A stretch of DNA of 64,000 bases, from NCBI RefSeq assembly GCF_035946055.1, contig NZ_CP108364.1, forward strand, positions 1,922,001 through 1,986,000, written 5' to 3'. Below, one piece after another: positions 44,530 through 53,836 of the stretch (position 1 is the first letter of the stretch; each line of letters opens with the position of its first letter). The notes below the pieces were generated by a model. That model was not told the DNA's origin. It saw only the letters and a program-made list of their open reading frames with translations, and did not search any database. The position numbers were made by a program, and so were the translations under genes. The stretch is from Streptomyces sp. NBC_01341. Lineage in GTDB: Bacteria; Actinomycetota; Actinomycetes; Streptomycetales; Streptomycetaceae.

Positions 44530-45444
44530 ATGGCTGGAACCGGAGCAAGCCCCCTCGCCCAAGCCGAGCAGTTCATCTGGCTCACCGCACGCGTCCTCGA
44601 GCAGCGGCGGTTCGCGCATCTTTTCCTGCAAGGGAGCGCGGACGCCGTCGAGACCGCACTCGCCGCCTACAGGAACGAGGACGGTGGCTACGGTCACGCG
44701 CTCGAACCCGACCTCAGGGGGCCGGTGAGCCAGCCGCTGCACGCGGCTCACGCACTGAACGTCCTCGATTCCATCGATCGCTGCGGCGGTCTGCGCGTGG
44801 AGCGGATCTGCCGCTACCTGACCGACGTGTCGACCAAGGAGGGTGCGCTGCCCGCGCTTCATCCCTCGCAGCGGGGCTATCCCGCCGCGCCTTTCATCCC
44901 TGTGGTCGACGACCCGCCCGCCGAGCTCCTCGCGACGGGCCCCGTGGTCGGGCTGCTGCACCGCAATCAGGTCTGGCACGCCTGGCTCTTCCGGGCCACT
45001 GACTTCTGCTGGGCCGCCGTGGAGGCACTGGATCAGTCCCACCCGTACGAGATCGAGGCGGCCGTCGCCTTCCTGGACGGCGTGCCGGACCGGGCGCGTG
45101 CGGAGGCCGCCGCCGAACGTCTGGGCCGGCTGGTGCGCGAGCAGCGACTGGTGGTGCTGGATCCGGGCAGGAGGTCCGAGTACCCGGTCTCCCCCGGCTA
45201 TGCCCCGGAGGAGCACCACTTCCCGTACGACTACGCCCGCACCCCCGGGTCCCTGGCCCGTCACTGGTTCACCGCCGACGAGCTGGAGAGGGCACTGGAC
45301 CACCTCGCGGCGGAGCAGCAGGAGGACGGGGGCTGGCCGGTCCACTGGCGGCAATGGGCCCCCGGGACGGCCCTGGAGGGCCGCCCCATCGTGACGCTCA
45401 GGGCGCTGCGGACACTGCGGGCGTTCGGGCGCGCTCTCCGCTGA
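44530..45444 (+). CDS. Terpene-cyclase/prenyltransferase-fold (alpha-alpha toroid) protein
   Basis: 304 aa. Repeats of the QW/DGG type are visible: YRNEDGGYGHALEPDL (about residue 48) and AEQQEDGGWPVHWRQW (about residue 270), separated by helical pairs, which indicate the alpha/alpha-toroid fold of squalene cyclases and prenyltransferase beta subunits. At 304 residues it is much shorter than squalene-hopene cyclase (about 630) and no DxDD motif is seen, so cyclase activity is unlikely. Actinobacterial relatives are annotated as prenyltransferase or hypothetical. It is soluble, a lone gene, and ends 10 bp from the convergent azlD. Confidence 0.7.
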   Translation: MAGTGASPLAQAEQFIWLTARVLEQRRFAHLFLQGSADAVETALAAYRNEDGGYGHALEPDLRGPVSQPLHAAHALNVLDSIDRCGGLRVERICRYLTDVSTKEGALPALHPSQRGYPAAPFIPVVDDPPAELLATGPVVGLLHRNQVWHAWLFRATDFCWAAVEALDQSHPYEIEAAVAFLDGVPDRARAEAAAERLGRLVREQRLVVLDPGRRSEYPVSPGYAPEEHHFPYDYARTPGSLARHWFTADELERALDHLAAEQQEDGGWPVHWRQWAPGTALEGRPIVTLRALRTLRAFGRALR

Positions 45445-45454
45445 CCGTCATGCC

Positions 45455-45760
45455 TCAGAAGAGGGCGCGACCGGCCGCGGTGACCACGACAGCGGCACCG
45501 ACGACGACCAGGAAGGGAGCCCGCACGACCAGGGCCAGAGCGGCTGCGGCGAGGCCCGCTGCCCTGGCGTCCAGGACGAGTCGCTGACTGTCGCCGAAGG
45601 TCTGCTGGGCGGTGAGGGCCGCGAGCAGTGCCACCGGCAGGAGTGCCGCCAGTAGCTGCACCAGCGGGCGTTCCAGCACTCCGGCGGGGACGAGCAGGCC
45701 CAGGAGCTTCGCGAGGTAGCAGCCCGCGGCGGTGAGCCCGACAGCGATCCAGATGGTCAT
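45455..45760 (-). CDS. azlD: AzlD-family membrane protein (branched-chain amino acid export subunit)
   Basis: 101 aa with four hydrophobic spans: WIAVGLTAAGCYLAKLLGLL, LVQLLAALLPVALLAAL, AAGLAAAALALVVRAPFLV and VVGAAVVVTAAGRALF (the last two run together). It is the small partner of AzlC in branched-chain amino acid or azaleucine export. The start overlaps the azlC stop (ATGA). Confidence 0.87.
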   Translation of the reverse strand: MTIWIAVGLTAAGCYLAKLLGLLVPAGVLERPLVQLLAALLPVALLAALTAQQTFGDSQRLVLDARAAGLAAAALALVVRAPFLVVVGAAVVVTAAGRALF

Positions 45761-46539
45761 CGGCCCTCCCGGGGCGTCGTCGTGTCCTCGGTGGCGGAGT
45801 CGCCCCGGGCGTCCTGACCGCGGCCCTTCAGGAAGAGGACGACGGGGGCCGCGAGGGCGGCCATGAGCACGGGCACGCCCGCCGGGAGGACCGGCAGGAG
45901 ACCGAGGACCAGCAGGACCGCGAGGCCCGCCGTCACACGCTCCGTGGTGCTTTTCAGCATCGGGGCCAGCAGGGCGAGGAACACGGCGGGACTCGCCGCG
46001 TCCAGACCCCAGGCGTCGGTGTCGCCCAGCGCCTCGGCCCCGAGGGCGCCGGCCAGCGTGGTCAGGTTCCACAGGACGTAGAGGCTGAGCCCGGTGACTG
46101 TGAACCCGATGCGCGCGGCCCTCCGGGTGGGCTGCCCCAAAGCGACCGCGGTCGTCTCGTCGATGACCCACTGGGCGGCGAACGGGCGGAGCATCCTCGG
46201 AACGTCGAGGAGCTGGGACAGGCGCAGCCCGTAGAAAGCGTTGCGGATGCCGAGGAAGAACGCCCCGGCCGCCGCGGTGCAGGGGTTCCCGCCCGCCGCG
46301 AGGGCGCCTACGAGGGCGAACTGCGAGGCGCCGGTGAAGACGAGGAGGCTCAGTGCGCAGGTCTGGAGAAGGGTCAGTCCGGAGCCTGCCGAGGTCACGC
46401 CGAAGGCGAATCCGGAGAGGCCCACGGCTATGCCCACGCCTAGTGCGTCCCTGACGACCGAGGCGTCGGGCTTGCCCCCGGCCTCGCCCGGTGGATCCGC
46501 GGTGCCGGTGTTCTGCGGGGGTGCTGTCTGTTCTGCCAC
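45757..46539 (-). CDS. azlC: AzlC-family transporter
   Basis: 260 aa with about seven to eight spans; diagnostic segments are GVTSAGSGLTLLQTCALSLL, FTGASQFALVGALAAGG, and RNAFYGLRLSQLL followed by WVIDETTAVAL. With AzlD it exports branched-chain amino acids in Bacillus and Corynebacterium (BrnFE type). GTG at 46539, only 9 bp after the araC stop, so the regulator and exporter form one transcript: araC-azlC-azlD. Confidence 0.9.
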   Translation of the reverse strand: MAEQTAPPQNTGTADPPGEAGGKPDASVVRDALGVGIAVGLSGFAFGVTSAGSGLTLLQTCALSLLVFTGASQFALVGALAAGGNPCTAAAGAFFLGIRNAFYGLRLSQLLDVPRMLRPFAAQWVIDETTAVALGQPTRRAARIGFTVTGLSLYVLWNLTTLAGALGAEALGDTDAWGLDAASPAVFLALLAPMLKSTTERVTAGLAVLLVLGLLPVLPAGVPVLMAALAAPVVLFLKGRGQDARGDSATEDTTTPREGR

Positions 46540-46548
46540 CCCCGGACG

Positions 46549-47412
46549 CTACGGGCAGAGGTCCACGCCGGTCTTGTACGTTCTTGCGCGCTCGCGCCGG
46601 TAGGCCCCGGGGGGCACGCCGACGATCCGGGTGAAGTGCCGGTTGAGATGGGGCTGATCGGTGAAGCCGACCGCGGCCGCGGCGTCCGCCGGTGCGGATC
46701 CGGCGTCGAGCATGCGCCGCGCACGGCGCACCCTCGCGTCGGTGAGCCAGGTGTGCGGGGGCATCCCGTAGCGCTTCTTGAAGGCCCGCAGGAGTGCGAA
46801 GGGGCTGGTGCCCAGTTCGGAGGCGAGTGCCTCCAGGGTCGGGGGCCGTTCCATCCGCTCCTCCAGCACGGCGCGGGCGCGGGCGGCGTCGCGGGCACCG
46901 GCGTAGTGCGGCGCCCCGGCCTGCGGCACTCTGCCGTGCCGGTCCAGCAGTCCGGCGACCAGCACGCGCAGCACGCTGTCGGCTGCCAGCGCGTTACCCT
47001 CCTCGGCGGCCCGGTGGACCTCGGTGATGAGCCGGGCGGCGTGCGGGTCGCGTACGCCGGCCTCCGCGAAGCGGACCGTACCGCGCAGACCGGTCGCGTC
47101 GGCGGCTATGTCGTCGATGACCTGCGCCGAGGGGTAGAGCGTGGCGTACACCCATCCTTCGGCCACACCGGCACGCGCGGTGTGGGGCACCTCCGGATTG
47201 ATCATGATCACTGTGCCGGGTCCCGCGCGCAGACTTCCGCCGGGGAGCCCGACGTCCTCGACGCCACTGGTGACGGTGGCGAGGACGTAGCCCTCGTGGC
47301 TGTGACGCGGAAAGGTGTGGCGGACGTACCTGGCACGCAGCAGGTCGAGGTCCGGCAGGTCCGCGCACTGCCAGTGCCGCGCCCATTCCCGCGTGGTGTC
47401 CGCCTCCGCCAT
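46549..47412 (-). CDS. AraC-family transcriptional regulator
   Basis: 287 aa from the ATG at 47412 with GGGAG nine bases upstream. The N-terminal cupin sensor domain (FPRHSHEGYVLATVTSG, then GTVIMINPEVPHTARA) binds an effector. The C-terminal double helix-turn-helix (about 185-280) shows LASELGTSPFALLRAFKKRY and AVGFTDQPHLNRHFTRIVG. It is co-transcribed with azlCD and likely controls their expression in response to an amino acid; the effector is unknown. It is divergent from lhr. Confidence 0.9.
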   Translation of the reverse strand: MAEADTTREWARHWQCADLPDLDLLRARYVRHTFPRHSHEGYVLATVTSGVEDVGLPGGSLRAGPGTVIMINPEVPHTARAGVAEGWVYATLYPSAQVIDDIAADATGLRGTVRFAEAGVRDPHAARLITEVHRAAEEGNALAADSVLRVLVAGLLDRHGRVPQAGAPHYAGARDAARARAVLEERMERPPTLEALASELGTSPFALLRAFKKRYGMPPHTWLTDARVRRARRMLDAGSAPADAAAAVGFTDQPHLNRHFTRIVGVPPGAYRRERARTYKTGVDLCP

Positions 47413-47513
47413 GTTCGTATTCTCCCAGGTCCAAACGGTGGGAGGCGGTCGTGAGGGTGCGCGGCGGGCACGTCCACCGGCCGTTGTCGGTGCCGGGGTG
47501 CACGATGGGGGGC

Positions 47514-50500
47514 ATGGCCGGTTCAGCACTCGATTCGTTCTCGCCCGCGACCCGCGGCTGGTTCGCGGGCGCTTTCGACGCGCCCACCGCTGCGCAGGAG
47601 GGTGCCTGGCGGGCGATCGGCGAGGGTTCGGACGTGCTGGTCGTCGCCCCGACCGGATCGGGCAAGACGCTCGCCGCCTTCCTCGCCTCCTTGGACCAGC
47701 TGGCGGCCGTTCCGCCGCCCGCGGACGCGAAGAAGCGCTGCCGTGTGCTCTACGTGTCACCGATGAAGGCACTCGCGGTCGACGTGGAACGCAATCTGCG
47801 CTCCCCGCTGACCGGGATCCGTCAGGAGTCCGTGCGCCTTGGCCTGCCCGAGCCGGAGGTGCGCGTCGGGATCCGCTCAGGCGACACTCCCCCCGCCGAG
47901 CGGCGCTCGATGGCCACGAGGCCTCCGGACATCCTGATCACCACACCCGAATCGCTGTTCCTGATGCTCACCTCCTCGGCCCGCGAGGCGCTCGCCGGCA
48001 TCGAGACCGTGATCATCGACGAGGTGCACGCCGTGGCGGGGACCAAGCGCGGGGCGCATATGGCCGTGTCCCTGGAGCGTCTGGACGCGTTGCTGCCGAG
48101 GCCGGCACGGCGGATCGGACTGTCGGCGACGGTCCGGCCGGTCGACGAGGTCGCCCGGTTCCTGTCGCCGCAGCGGAAGGTGGAGATCGTCCAGCCTCCC
48201 TCCGCCAAGGAGTTCGATCTGTCCGTCGTGGTCCCGGTGGAGGACCTCGGCGAGCTGAGCGGTTCTCCCGCCACGGGTGACGAGGGCGGGCAGGCCGAGA
48301 AGCCGTCCATCTGGCCGCACGTCGAGGAGCGGATCGCCGACCTCGTCCAGTCGCACCGCTCCACGATCGTCTTCGCCAACTCCCGGCGGCTGGCCGAGCG
48401 CCTGTGCAACCGGCTCAACGAGATCGCCTACGAGCGCGCGACGGGCACCGCCTTCGAGGAGCCCTCGGAGAGCGTCGGGGCGTTGCCCGAGGCCCACTCC
48501 CCCGCCGAGGTCATGGCCCAGTCCGGAGCGGCCAAGGGTGCGCCCGCCCTGCTCGCCCGCGCGCACCACGGCTCGGTGTCCAAGGAGCAGCGTTCCCAGG
48601 TGGAGGAGGACCTGAAAGCGGGCAGACTGCCCGCGGTGGTCGCCACCTCGAGCCTGGAACTGGGCATCGACATGGGGGCGGTCGATCTGGTGATCCAGGT
48701 CGAGTCGCCGCCGTCCGTGGCCTCCGGACTGCAGCGTGTGGGACGGGCCGGTCACCAGGTCGGGGCGGTGTCCACCGGCGTGGTCTTCCCGAAGTACCGC
48801 GGCGATCTCGTGCAGGCCGCGGTCGTCACGGAGCGCATGCGCGAAGGGGCGATCGAGGCTCTCCGGATCCCGTCCAACCCGCTGGACGTGCTCGCCCAGC
48901 AGATCGTCGCCATGGTGGCGCTCGACAGCTGGCAGGCCGACGACCTGCTGGCTCTCGCTCGCCGGGCCGCCCCTTTCGCGTCGCTCCCCGAGTCCGCGTT
49001 CACCGCGGTGCTCGACATGCTCGCCGGGCGTTACCCCTCCGACGCCTTCGCCGAACTGCGCCCCCGGGTGGTGTGGGACCGCGTCGCGGGGACGGTCACC
49101 GGGCGCCCCGGGGCACAGCGGCTGGCCGTCACCTCGGGCGGCACGATTCCCGACCGGGGGCTCTTCGGGGTCTTCCTCGCGGGCGCGGATCCGAAGAAGG
49201 GCGGCGGACGCGTCGGGGAGCTCGACGAGGAGATGGTCTACGAGTCCCGGGTCGGCGACGTCTTCACGCTGGGCACCACGTCCTGGCGGATCGAGGACAT
49301 CACCAGGGACCGGGTGCTGGTGTCTCCGGCCCCCGGGGTCCCCGGACGGCTGCCGTTCTGGAAGGGCGACCAGCTGGGCCGGCCGCTCGAACTGGGCCGT
49401 GCGCTGGGCGCGTTCCTCCGGGAGATCGGAGCGCTGTCGGGGGAGGACGCGAGGCTCCGGCTGCTCGCCGCGGGGCTCGACGCGTGGGCGGCGGACAACA
49501 TCCTGGCGTACCTGGACGAGCAGCGCCGGGCCTGCGGCCATGTCCCGGACGACCGGACCGTCCTCGTCGAGAGGTTCCGGGACGAGCTGGGCGACTGGCG
49601 GATCGTGGTGCACTCTCCGTTCGGCGCCCAGGTGCACGCCCCCTGGGCGCTCGCCCTGTCCGCCAGGCTCGGCGAGCGCTACGGCATGGACGCACAGGTG
49701 ATGCACGCGGACGACGGCATCGTCCTGCGGCTGCCCGACGCGGATCTGATGGGCCTCGACCTCCTCGACTTCGACCCCGCCCAGTCCGGCGGGAGTGGCG
49801 GTGGCGCCGAGAATCAGGGCAAAGCCTTCCCCGCCGCGGGGTACGACAGCGACCAGCCCCCCGTTGCCGCCGCCGACGTGGTCTTCGACAAGGGGGAGAT
49901 CAGCCAGGTCGTGACCGACCAGGTCGGTGGGTCCGCCCTGTTCGCCTCACGGTTCCGGGAGTGCGCCGCGCGTGCGCTGCTGCTTCCCCGGCGCAGTCCC
50001 GGAAAACGCACTCCCCTGTGGCAGCAGCGCCAGCGCGCGTCACAGTTGCTCCAGGTGGCCTCGGAGTTCGGCTCGTTCCCGATCGTCCTCGAAGCCGTCC
50101 GCGAATGCCTGCAGGACGTCTTCGACGTCCCGGGTCTCACGGAGCTGATGGGCGACCTGGAGGCCAGGCGCATCCGCCTGGTCGAAGTGACCACACCCGA
50201 GCCGTCCCCGTTCGCCCGCTCGCTGCTCTTCGGCTACGTCGCGCAGTTCCTGTACGAGGGCGACTCACCGCTCGCCGAGCGCAGGGCGGCAGCCCTGTCC
50301 CTGGACTCCCACCTCCTTGCCGAACTCCTCGGCCAGGCGGAACTCCGCGAGTTGCTCGACGCCGACGTCCTCGGCGAGCTGGAGCGTGAGCTGCAGTGGC
50401 TGACGGACGACAGGAAGATCAAGGACGCCGAGGGTGTCGCCGATCTCCTGCGCGTCCTCGGTCCGCTCAGCGACGCCGAACTCACCGAACGCGGTGCTGA

Positions 50501-52214
50501 ATCGACGTGGGCGCCGGCGCTGGAGACGGCCAGGCGGGCCATCCAGGTCCGTATCGGCGGCGCCCCGCACTGGGCGGCCGTCGAGGACGCGGGGCGACTG
50601 CGCGACGCGCTCGGCACCGCCCTCCCCGTGGGAGTGCCGGAGGCGTTCACCGAGCCGGTCAAGGATCCGCTCGGCGACCTGCTCGCCCGCTACGCCCGTA
50701 CCCACGGCCCGTTCACCGCCACGCAGGCGGCGAACCGCTTCGGTCTGGGCACCGCGGTGACGGACGGCGCACTCCAACGGCTTGCCGCGTCCGGCAGGGT
50801 CGTCCAGGGGGAGTTCCATCCCGCCGGCATCGGCCAGGAGTGGTGCGACGCGACGGTCCTGCGGAGGCTGCGCCGGCGCTCGCTGGCCGCGCTCCGTCAA
50901 GAACTGGAGCCGGTTCCTCCCGCGGCACTGGCCGGCTTCCTTCCGCAGTGGCAGCACATCGGCGACAACAGCCTGCGCGGGATCGACGGACTGGCCCGCG
51001 CCATCGAGCAGTTGCAGGGCGCCCCGGTCCCCGCGTCCGCCCTGGAGAAGCTGGTCCTCCCGAGCCGGGTCCCGGGATATCACCCGGCCCTGCTCGACGA
51101 GCTCACCACCACCGGCGAGGTCGTGTGGGCGGGAGCGGGCGCCCTCCCCGGCAAGGACGGCTGGCTGTCGCTCTACCTCGCCGACAGCGCTCCCCTGCTC
51201 CTGCCGCCTCCCCAGCCGTTGGAGCAGACCGCGCTGCACGAGTCCGTGCTCACCGTCCTCTCCGGCGGATACGGGCTCTTCTTCCGGCAGATCGCCGACC
51301 AGGTCCGTGCCACCACCCACCCGGACTGCACGGATCCGCAACTGGCCGACGCTCTCTGGGACCTGGTCTGGTCGGGGCGCCTCACCAACGACACCCTCGC
51401 CCCGCTGCGGTCACTCCTCGGCTCCGGCCGCACGGCGGGTTCCACCGCACACCGGGCGAAGCGCAATGTGCCGCGCGGGCGTTACGGGTCGCTGACCGCC
51501 GCGGCCCGTCCCGCGTCCCGTACCGGGCCGCCGACCGTGTCGGGGCGATGGTCGCTCCTGCCCCCGTCCGAGCCTGAACCGACGCATCGCGCGCACGCCC
51601 TGGCCCGTACGCTCCTGGACCGCCACGGTGTGGTGACCCGGGGTGCCGTGCAGGCCGAGGGCGTCGAGGGCGGGTTCTCGGCGGTCTACCGCATTCTCGC
51701 CGCGTTCGAGGACAGCGGGCAGGCCCGCCGCGGTTATGTCGTCGAGGGCCTGGGAGCCGCGCAGTTCGCGATGGACGGCGCCGTGGACCGGCTCAGGGCG
51801 GCGTCGACGGCGCGTGACCGGGCCGATCCGGGTGCCGCCCCCCGCGCCCTGGTGCTGGCTGCGGCCGATCCGGCCAACGCGTACGGTGCCGCCCTGCCCT
51901 GGCCCGAATCGCCGGACGGCGCCGGTCACAAGCCTGGCCGTAAGGCCGGAGCCCTGGTCGTCCTCGTCGACGGCGAACTGGCGCTGTACATGGAGCGGGG
52001 CGGCAAGTCCCTCCTCGCCTGGCCCGTCGACCCGGCCGACCCCGCACTCCGCGCGGCGGCCGAGGCACTCGCCTCGGCGGCCCGCGCGGGGACGCTCGGC
52101 ACGGTCACGGTGGAGCGGACCAACGGCGCGTCCTCCCTCACGTCACCGCTGGGCCGCACCCTGGAGGCCGCCGGCTTCCTGGCCACGCCGCGAGGACTGC
52201 GCCTGCGTGCCTGA
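47514..52214 (+). CDS. lhr: Large ATP-dependent DNA/RNA helicase Lhr
   Basis: 1566 aa from the ATG at 47514 (orthologues begin MAxSALDxFSPATRGWF); an ATG at 47505 or 47451 would be longer. Lhr-Core: Walker A VAPTGSGKT (about 44-52), IIDEVHAV box, GLSATVRP motif III, and LQRVGRAGHQ motif VI (about 410). Winged-helix, beta-barrel and the long Lhr C-terminal domain follow, including the DUF1998-free region with TQAANRFGLGTAV and a final winged-helix-like part. Mycobacterial Lhr is a 3'-to-5' helicase with an RNA:DNA preference induced by mitomycin C. nei2 begins 57 bp downstream, probably in one operon. Confidence 0.95.
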   Translation: MAGSALDSFSPATRGWFAGAFDAPTAAQEGAWRAIGEGSDVLVVAPTGSGKTLAAFLASLDQLAAVPPPADAKKRCRVLYVSPMKALAVDVERNLRSPLTGIRQESVRLGLPEPEVRVGIRSGDTPPAERRSMATRPPDILITTPESLFLMLTSSAREALAGIETVIIDEVHAVAGTKRGAHMAVSLERLDALLPRPARRIGLSATVRPVDEVARFLSPQRKVEIVQPPSAKEFDLSVVVPVEDLGELSGSPATGDEGGQAEKPSIWPHVEERIADLVQSHRSTIVFANSRRLAERLCNRLNEIAYERATGTAFEEPSESVGALPEAHSPAEVMAQSGAAKGAPALLARAHHGSVSKEQRSQVEEDLKAGRLPAVVATSSLELGIDMGAVDLVIQVESPPSVASGLQRVGRAGHQVGAVSTGVVFPKYRGDLVQAAVVTERMREGAIEALRIPSNPLDVLAQQIVAMVALDSWQADDLLALARRAAPFASLPESAFTAVLDMLAGRYPSDAFAELRPRVVWDRVAGTVTGRPGAQRLAVTSGGTIPDRGLFGVFLAGADPKKGGGRVGELDEEMVYESRVGDVFTLGTTSWRIEDITRDRVLVSPAPGVPGRLPFWKGDQLGRPLELGRALGAFLREIGALSGEDARLRLLAAGLDAWAADNILAYLDEQRRACGHVPDDRTVLVERFRDELGDWRIVVHSPFGAQVHAPWALALSARLGERYGMDAQVMHADDGIVLRLPDADLMGLDLLDFDPAQSGGSGGGAENQGKAFPAAGYDSDQPPVAAADVVFDKGEISQVVTDQVGGSALFASRFRECAARALLLPRRSPGKRTPLWQQRQRASQLLQVASEFGSFPIVLEAVRECLQDVFDVPGLTELMGDLEARRIRLVEVTTPEPSPFARSLLFGYVAQFLYEGDSPLAERRAAALSLDSHLLAELLGQAELRELLDADVLGELERELQWLTDDRKIKDAEGVADLLRVLGPLSDAELTERGAESTWAPALETARRAIQVRIGGAPHWAAVEDAGRLRDALGTALPVGVPEAFTEPVKDPLGDLLARYARTHGPFTATQAANRFGLGTAVTDGALQRLAASGRVVQGEFHPAGIGQEWCDATVLRRLRRRSLAALRQELEPVPPAALAGFLPQWQHIGDNSLRGIDGLARAIEQLQGAPVPASALEKLVLPSRVPGYHPALLDELTTTGEVVWAGAGALPGKDGWLSLYLADSAPLLLPPPQPLEQTALHESVLTVLSGGYGLFFRQIADQVRATTHPDCTDPQLADALWDLVWSGRLTNDTLAPLRSLLGSGRTAGSTAHRAKRNVPRGRYGSLTAAARPASRTGPPTVSGRWSLLPPSEPEPTHRAHALARTLLDRHGVVTRGAVQAEGVEGGFSAVYRILAAFEDSGQARRGYVVEGLGAAQFAMDGAVDRLRAASTARDRADPGAAPRALVLAAADPANAYGAALPWPESPDGAGHKPGRKAGALVVLVDGELALYMERGGKSLLAWPVDPADPALRAAAEALASAARAGTLGTVTVERTNGASSLTSPLGRTLEAAGFLATPRGLRLRA

Positions 52215-52271
52215 CGTGGCCCTACGGCGCCGGCCGGGCCGTCTCCGGCGGCGAACCCGCATCATGGAGGC

Positions 52272-53078
52272 ATGCCCGAAGGTGACACCGTCCTGCAGGC
52301 CGCGCGGCGTCTCGACACCGCGCTGGCAGGTCATGTGCTGACTCGGTTCGATCTGCGGGTCCCCCGGTTCGCCACGTCCGACCTGACGGGCCGCAGGGTC
52401 CTGGGCGTCGTCTCACGGGGCAAGCACCTGCTCACCCGGTTCGAGGAGGGCTTCACGCTCCACAGTCATCTGCGCATGGACGGCGCATGGTGTGTCTACG
52501 ATCCCGGCGAGCGCTGGCGGGGTGGCCCGGCCTTCCAGATCCGCGCCGTACTGGCGACGGCGGAACACACGGCCGTCGGCTACAGGCTGCCTGTCCTGGA
52601 GTTGCTCCGGACCCGGGACGAGGAGCAGGTCGTCGGCCATCTCGGTCCTGATCTGCTGGGGTCCGACTGGGACCCGGATACCGCGCTGCGCAACCTGCTC
52701 GATGACCCGGCACGTCCCGTGGGTGAGGCCCTGCTGGACCAGCGCAATCTCGCGGGCATCGGCAATGTCTACATGTGCGAGCTCTGCTTCATGGCCCGTG
52801 TGACGCCGTGGCTCCCGATGGGTGAGATCCCGCCGCCGCTGGCCACGCGTCTCGTCCACACGGCCAAGCAGCTCCTGGAAGCCAATCGCGATCGTCCTAC
52901 CCGGACCACGACGGGCGCCGTCGCCGCCGTGTCGCGCGGCAGGGTGCGCGAACGTCTTTTCGTCTACGGCCGGGGCGATCGCCCCTGTCTGCGCTGCCGG
53001 ACACCCATCAGAAGGGCGGAGCGCGATGACCGGCCCGTCTACTGGTGCCCACAATGCCAGCCGGGGCCCACGGTTTAG
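52272..53078 (+). CDS. nei2: Fpg/Nei-family DNA glycosylase (Nei2-type)
   Basis: 268 aa. After Met removal the protein begins with catalytic Pro and Glu (MPEGDT, the endonuclease VIII form). VSRGKHLLTRF carries the conserved Lys; the helix-two-turn-helix is DQRNLAGIGNVYMCELCFMA; the C-terminal zinc finger has CLRCRTP and WCPQC pairs. It removes oxidised pyrimidines and nicks the strand. Its position directly after lhr, in the same direction, suggests a shared repair role. Its 3' end overlaps the convergent small membrane protein gene by four bases. Confidence 0.92.
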   Translation: MPEGDTVLQAARRLDTALAGHVLTRFDLRVPRFATSDLTGRRVLGVVSRGKHLLTRFEEGFTLHSHLRMDGAWCVYDPGERWRGGPAFQIRAVLATAEHTAVGYRLPVLELLRTRDEEQVVGHLGPDLLGSDWDPDTALRNLLDDPARPVGEALLDQRNLAGIGNVYMCELCFMARVTPWLPMGEIPPPLATRLVHTAKQLLEANRDRPTRTTTGAVAAVSRGRVRERLFVYGRGDRPCLRCRTPIRRAERDDRPVYWCPQCQPGPTV

Positions 53079-53368
53079 AACGGCTCACCGTCCGCGCCGC
53101 CCGGACGGTCCGCGGTCGGGGGCGGGGCGGATATACAGGTCCGCGGCTCGTCGAAGGCCTGATATGGGCGCGAAGTCCGTAGTTCTCCGGGGGCCCGAGC
53201 CGGCCGCGCCGTGGCAGTCACGTGCACCGGCAGGAGGCTGAGCCCCCATCCACCGGCCACGACGGCGCCCTCCACGAGTCCGGCGTGCTCCGGTTCGAGG
53301 AGGAGACGCAGGACCGCCCACCACCACATGCCGCCGAGGGCGAGCACGGGCACCCATCGCCGCACCAT
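53075..53368 (-). CDS. Small membrane protein of unknown function
   Basis: 97 aa: two hydrophobic segments (VPVLALGGMWWWAVLRLLL and GLVEGAVVAGGWGLSLLPV) then a Pro/Ala/Arg-rich tail. The ATG at 53368 and the composition look coding, but the tail-to-tail overlap with nei2 and the low-complexity C-terminus leave some doubt. Confidence 0.55.
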   Translation of the reverse strand: MVRRWVPVLALGGMWWWAVLRLLLEPEHAGLVEGAVVAGGWGLSLLPVHVTATARPARAPGELRTSRPYQAFDEPRTCISAPPPTADRPGGADGEPF

Positions 53369-53622
53369 GGCTGCCTCCTCAGGCCGACGCTAGTACGGCT
53401 TGATCCGCTTCAGGAGGGCGCACCGTTGCATCACAGGCGTGCGGGGCGCGCGGACAGCGCGTCCGAGCGCCGTCCGAGGTCTTCGTGGGGAGCGGCGAAC
53501 CACGGGCCTCCCCCGCAGTCTCTCCCGGGTCGGCGCCGCCTGCATCCCGCGGTCCGCCCCGGACATGCCGGTGCCCCCGGGAACGTGCATTCCTCGGGGG
53601 CACACCGCGTGAGCGCTCTCCG

Positions 53623-53811
53623 CTATGTGTCGTCGCCCAGGGAGTCCTTCACGCCCTTGGCGCGCTCCCCGACCCCGCCCATGGCCCCTTCCGCCTTGGC
53701 CTTGGCCTGGTCGGACTTGCCCTCGGCCTCCTTGCGGCGGTCTCCGGTGAGCTTTCCGGTGGTCTCCTTGGCCTTGCCCTTGAGCTTGTCCACTGCCTTC
53801 TTGTCCGTCAC
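53623..53811 (-). CDS. CsbD-family stress protein
   Basis: 62 aa from the GTG at 53811 with AAGGA six bases upstream; a longer in-frame start at 53844 would overlap dps. KAVDKLKGKAKETTGKLTGD and the Lys/Glu/Ala repeats with EGAMGGVGERAKGVKDSL fit the CsbD family of small hydrophilic proteins under general-stress sigma control. It starts 25 bp after the dps stop, so the two are probably co-expressed. Confidence 0.9.
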   Translation of the reverse strand: MTDKKAVDKLKGKAKETTGKLTGDRRKEAEGKSDQAKAKAEGAMGGVGERAKGVKDSLGDDT

Positions 53812-53836
53812 GGCGGTTCCTTCCTCGAGTTCGAGC

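Noticed and set aside
47877..49706. A 609-codon open frame opposite lhr
   Set aside because: It lies wholly inside the conserved Lhr helicase coding sequence and its translation lacks any motif.
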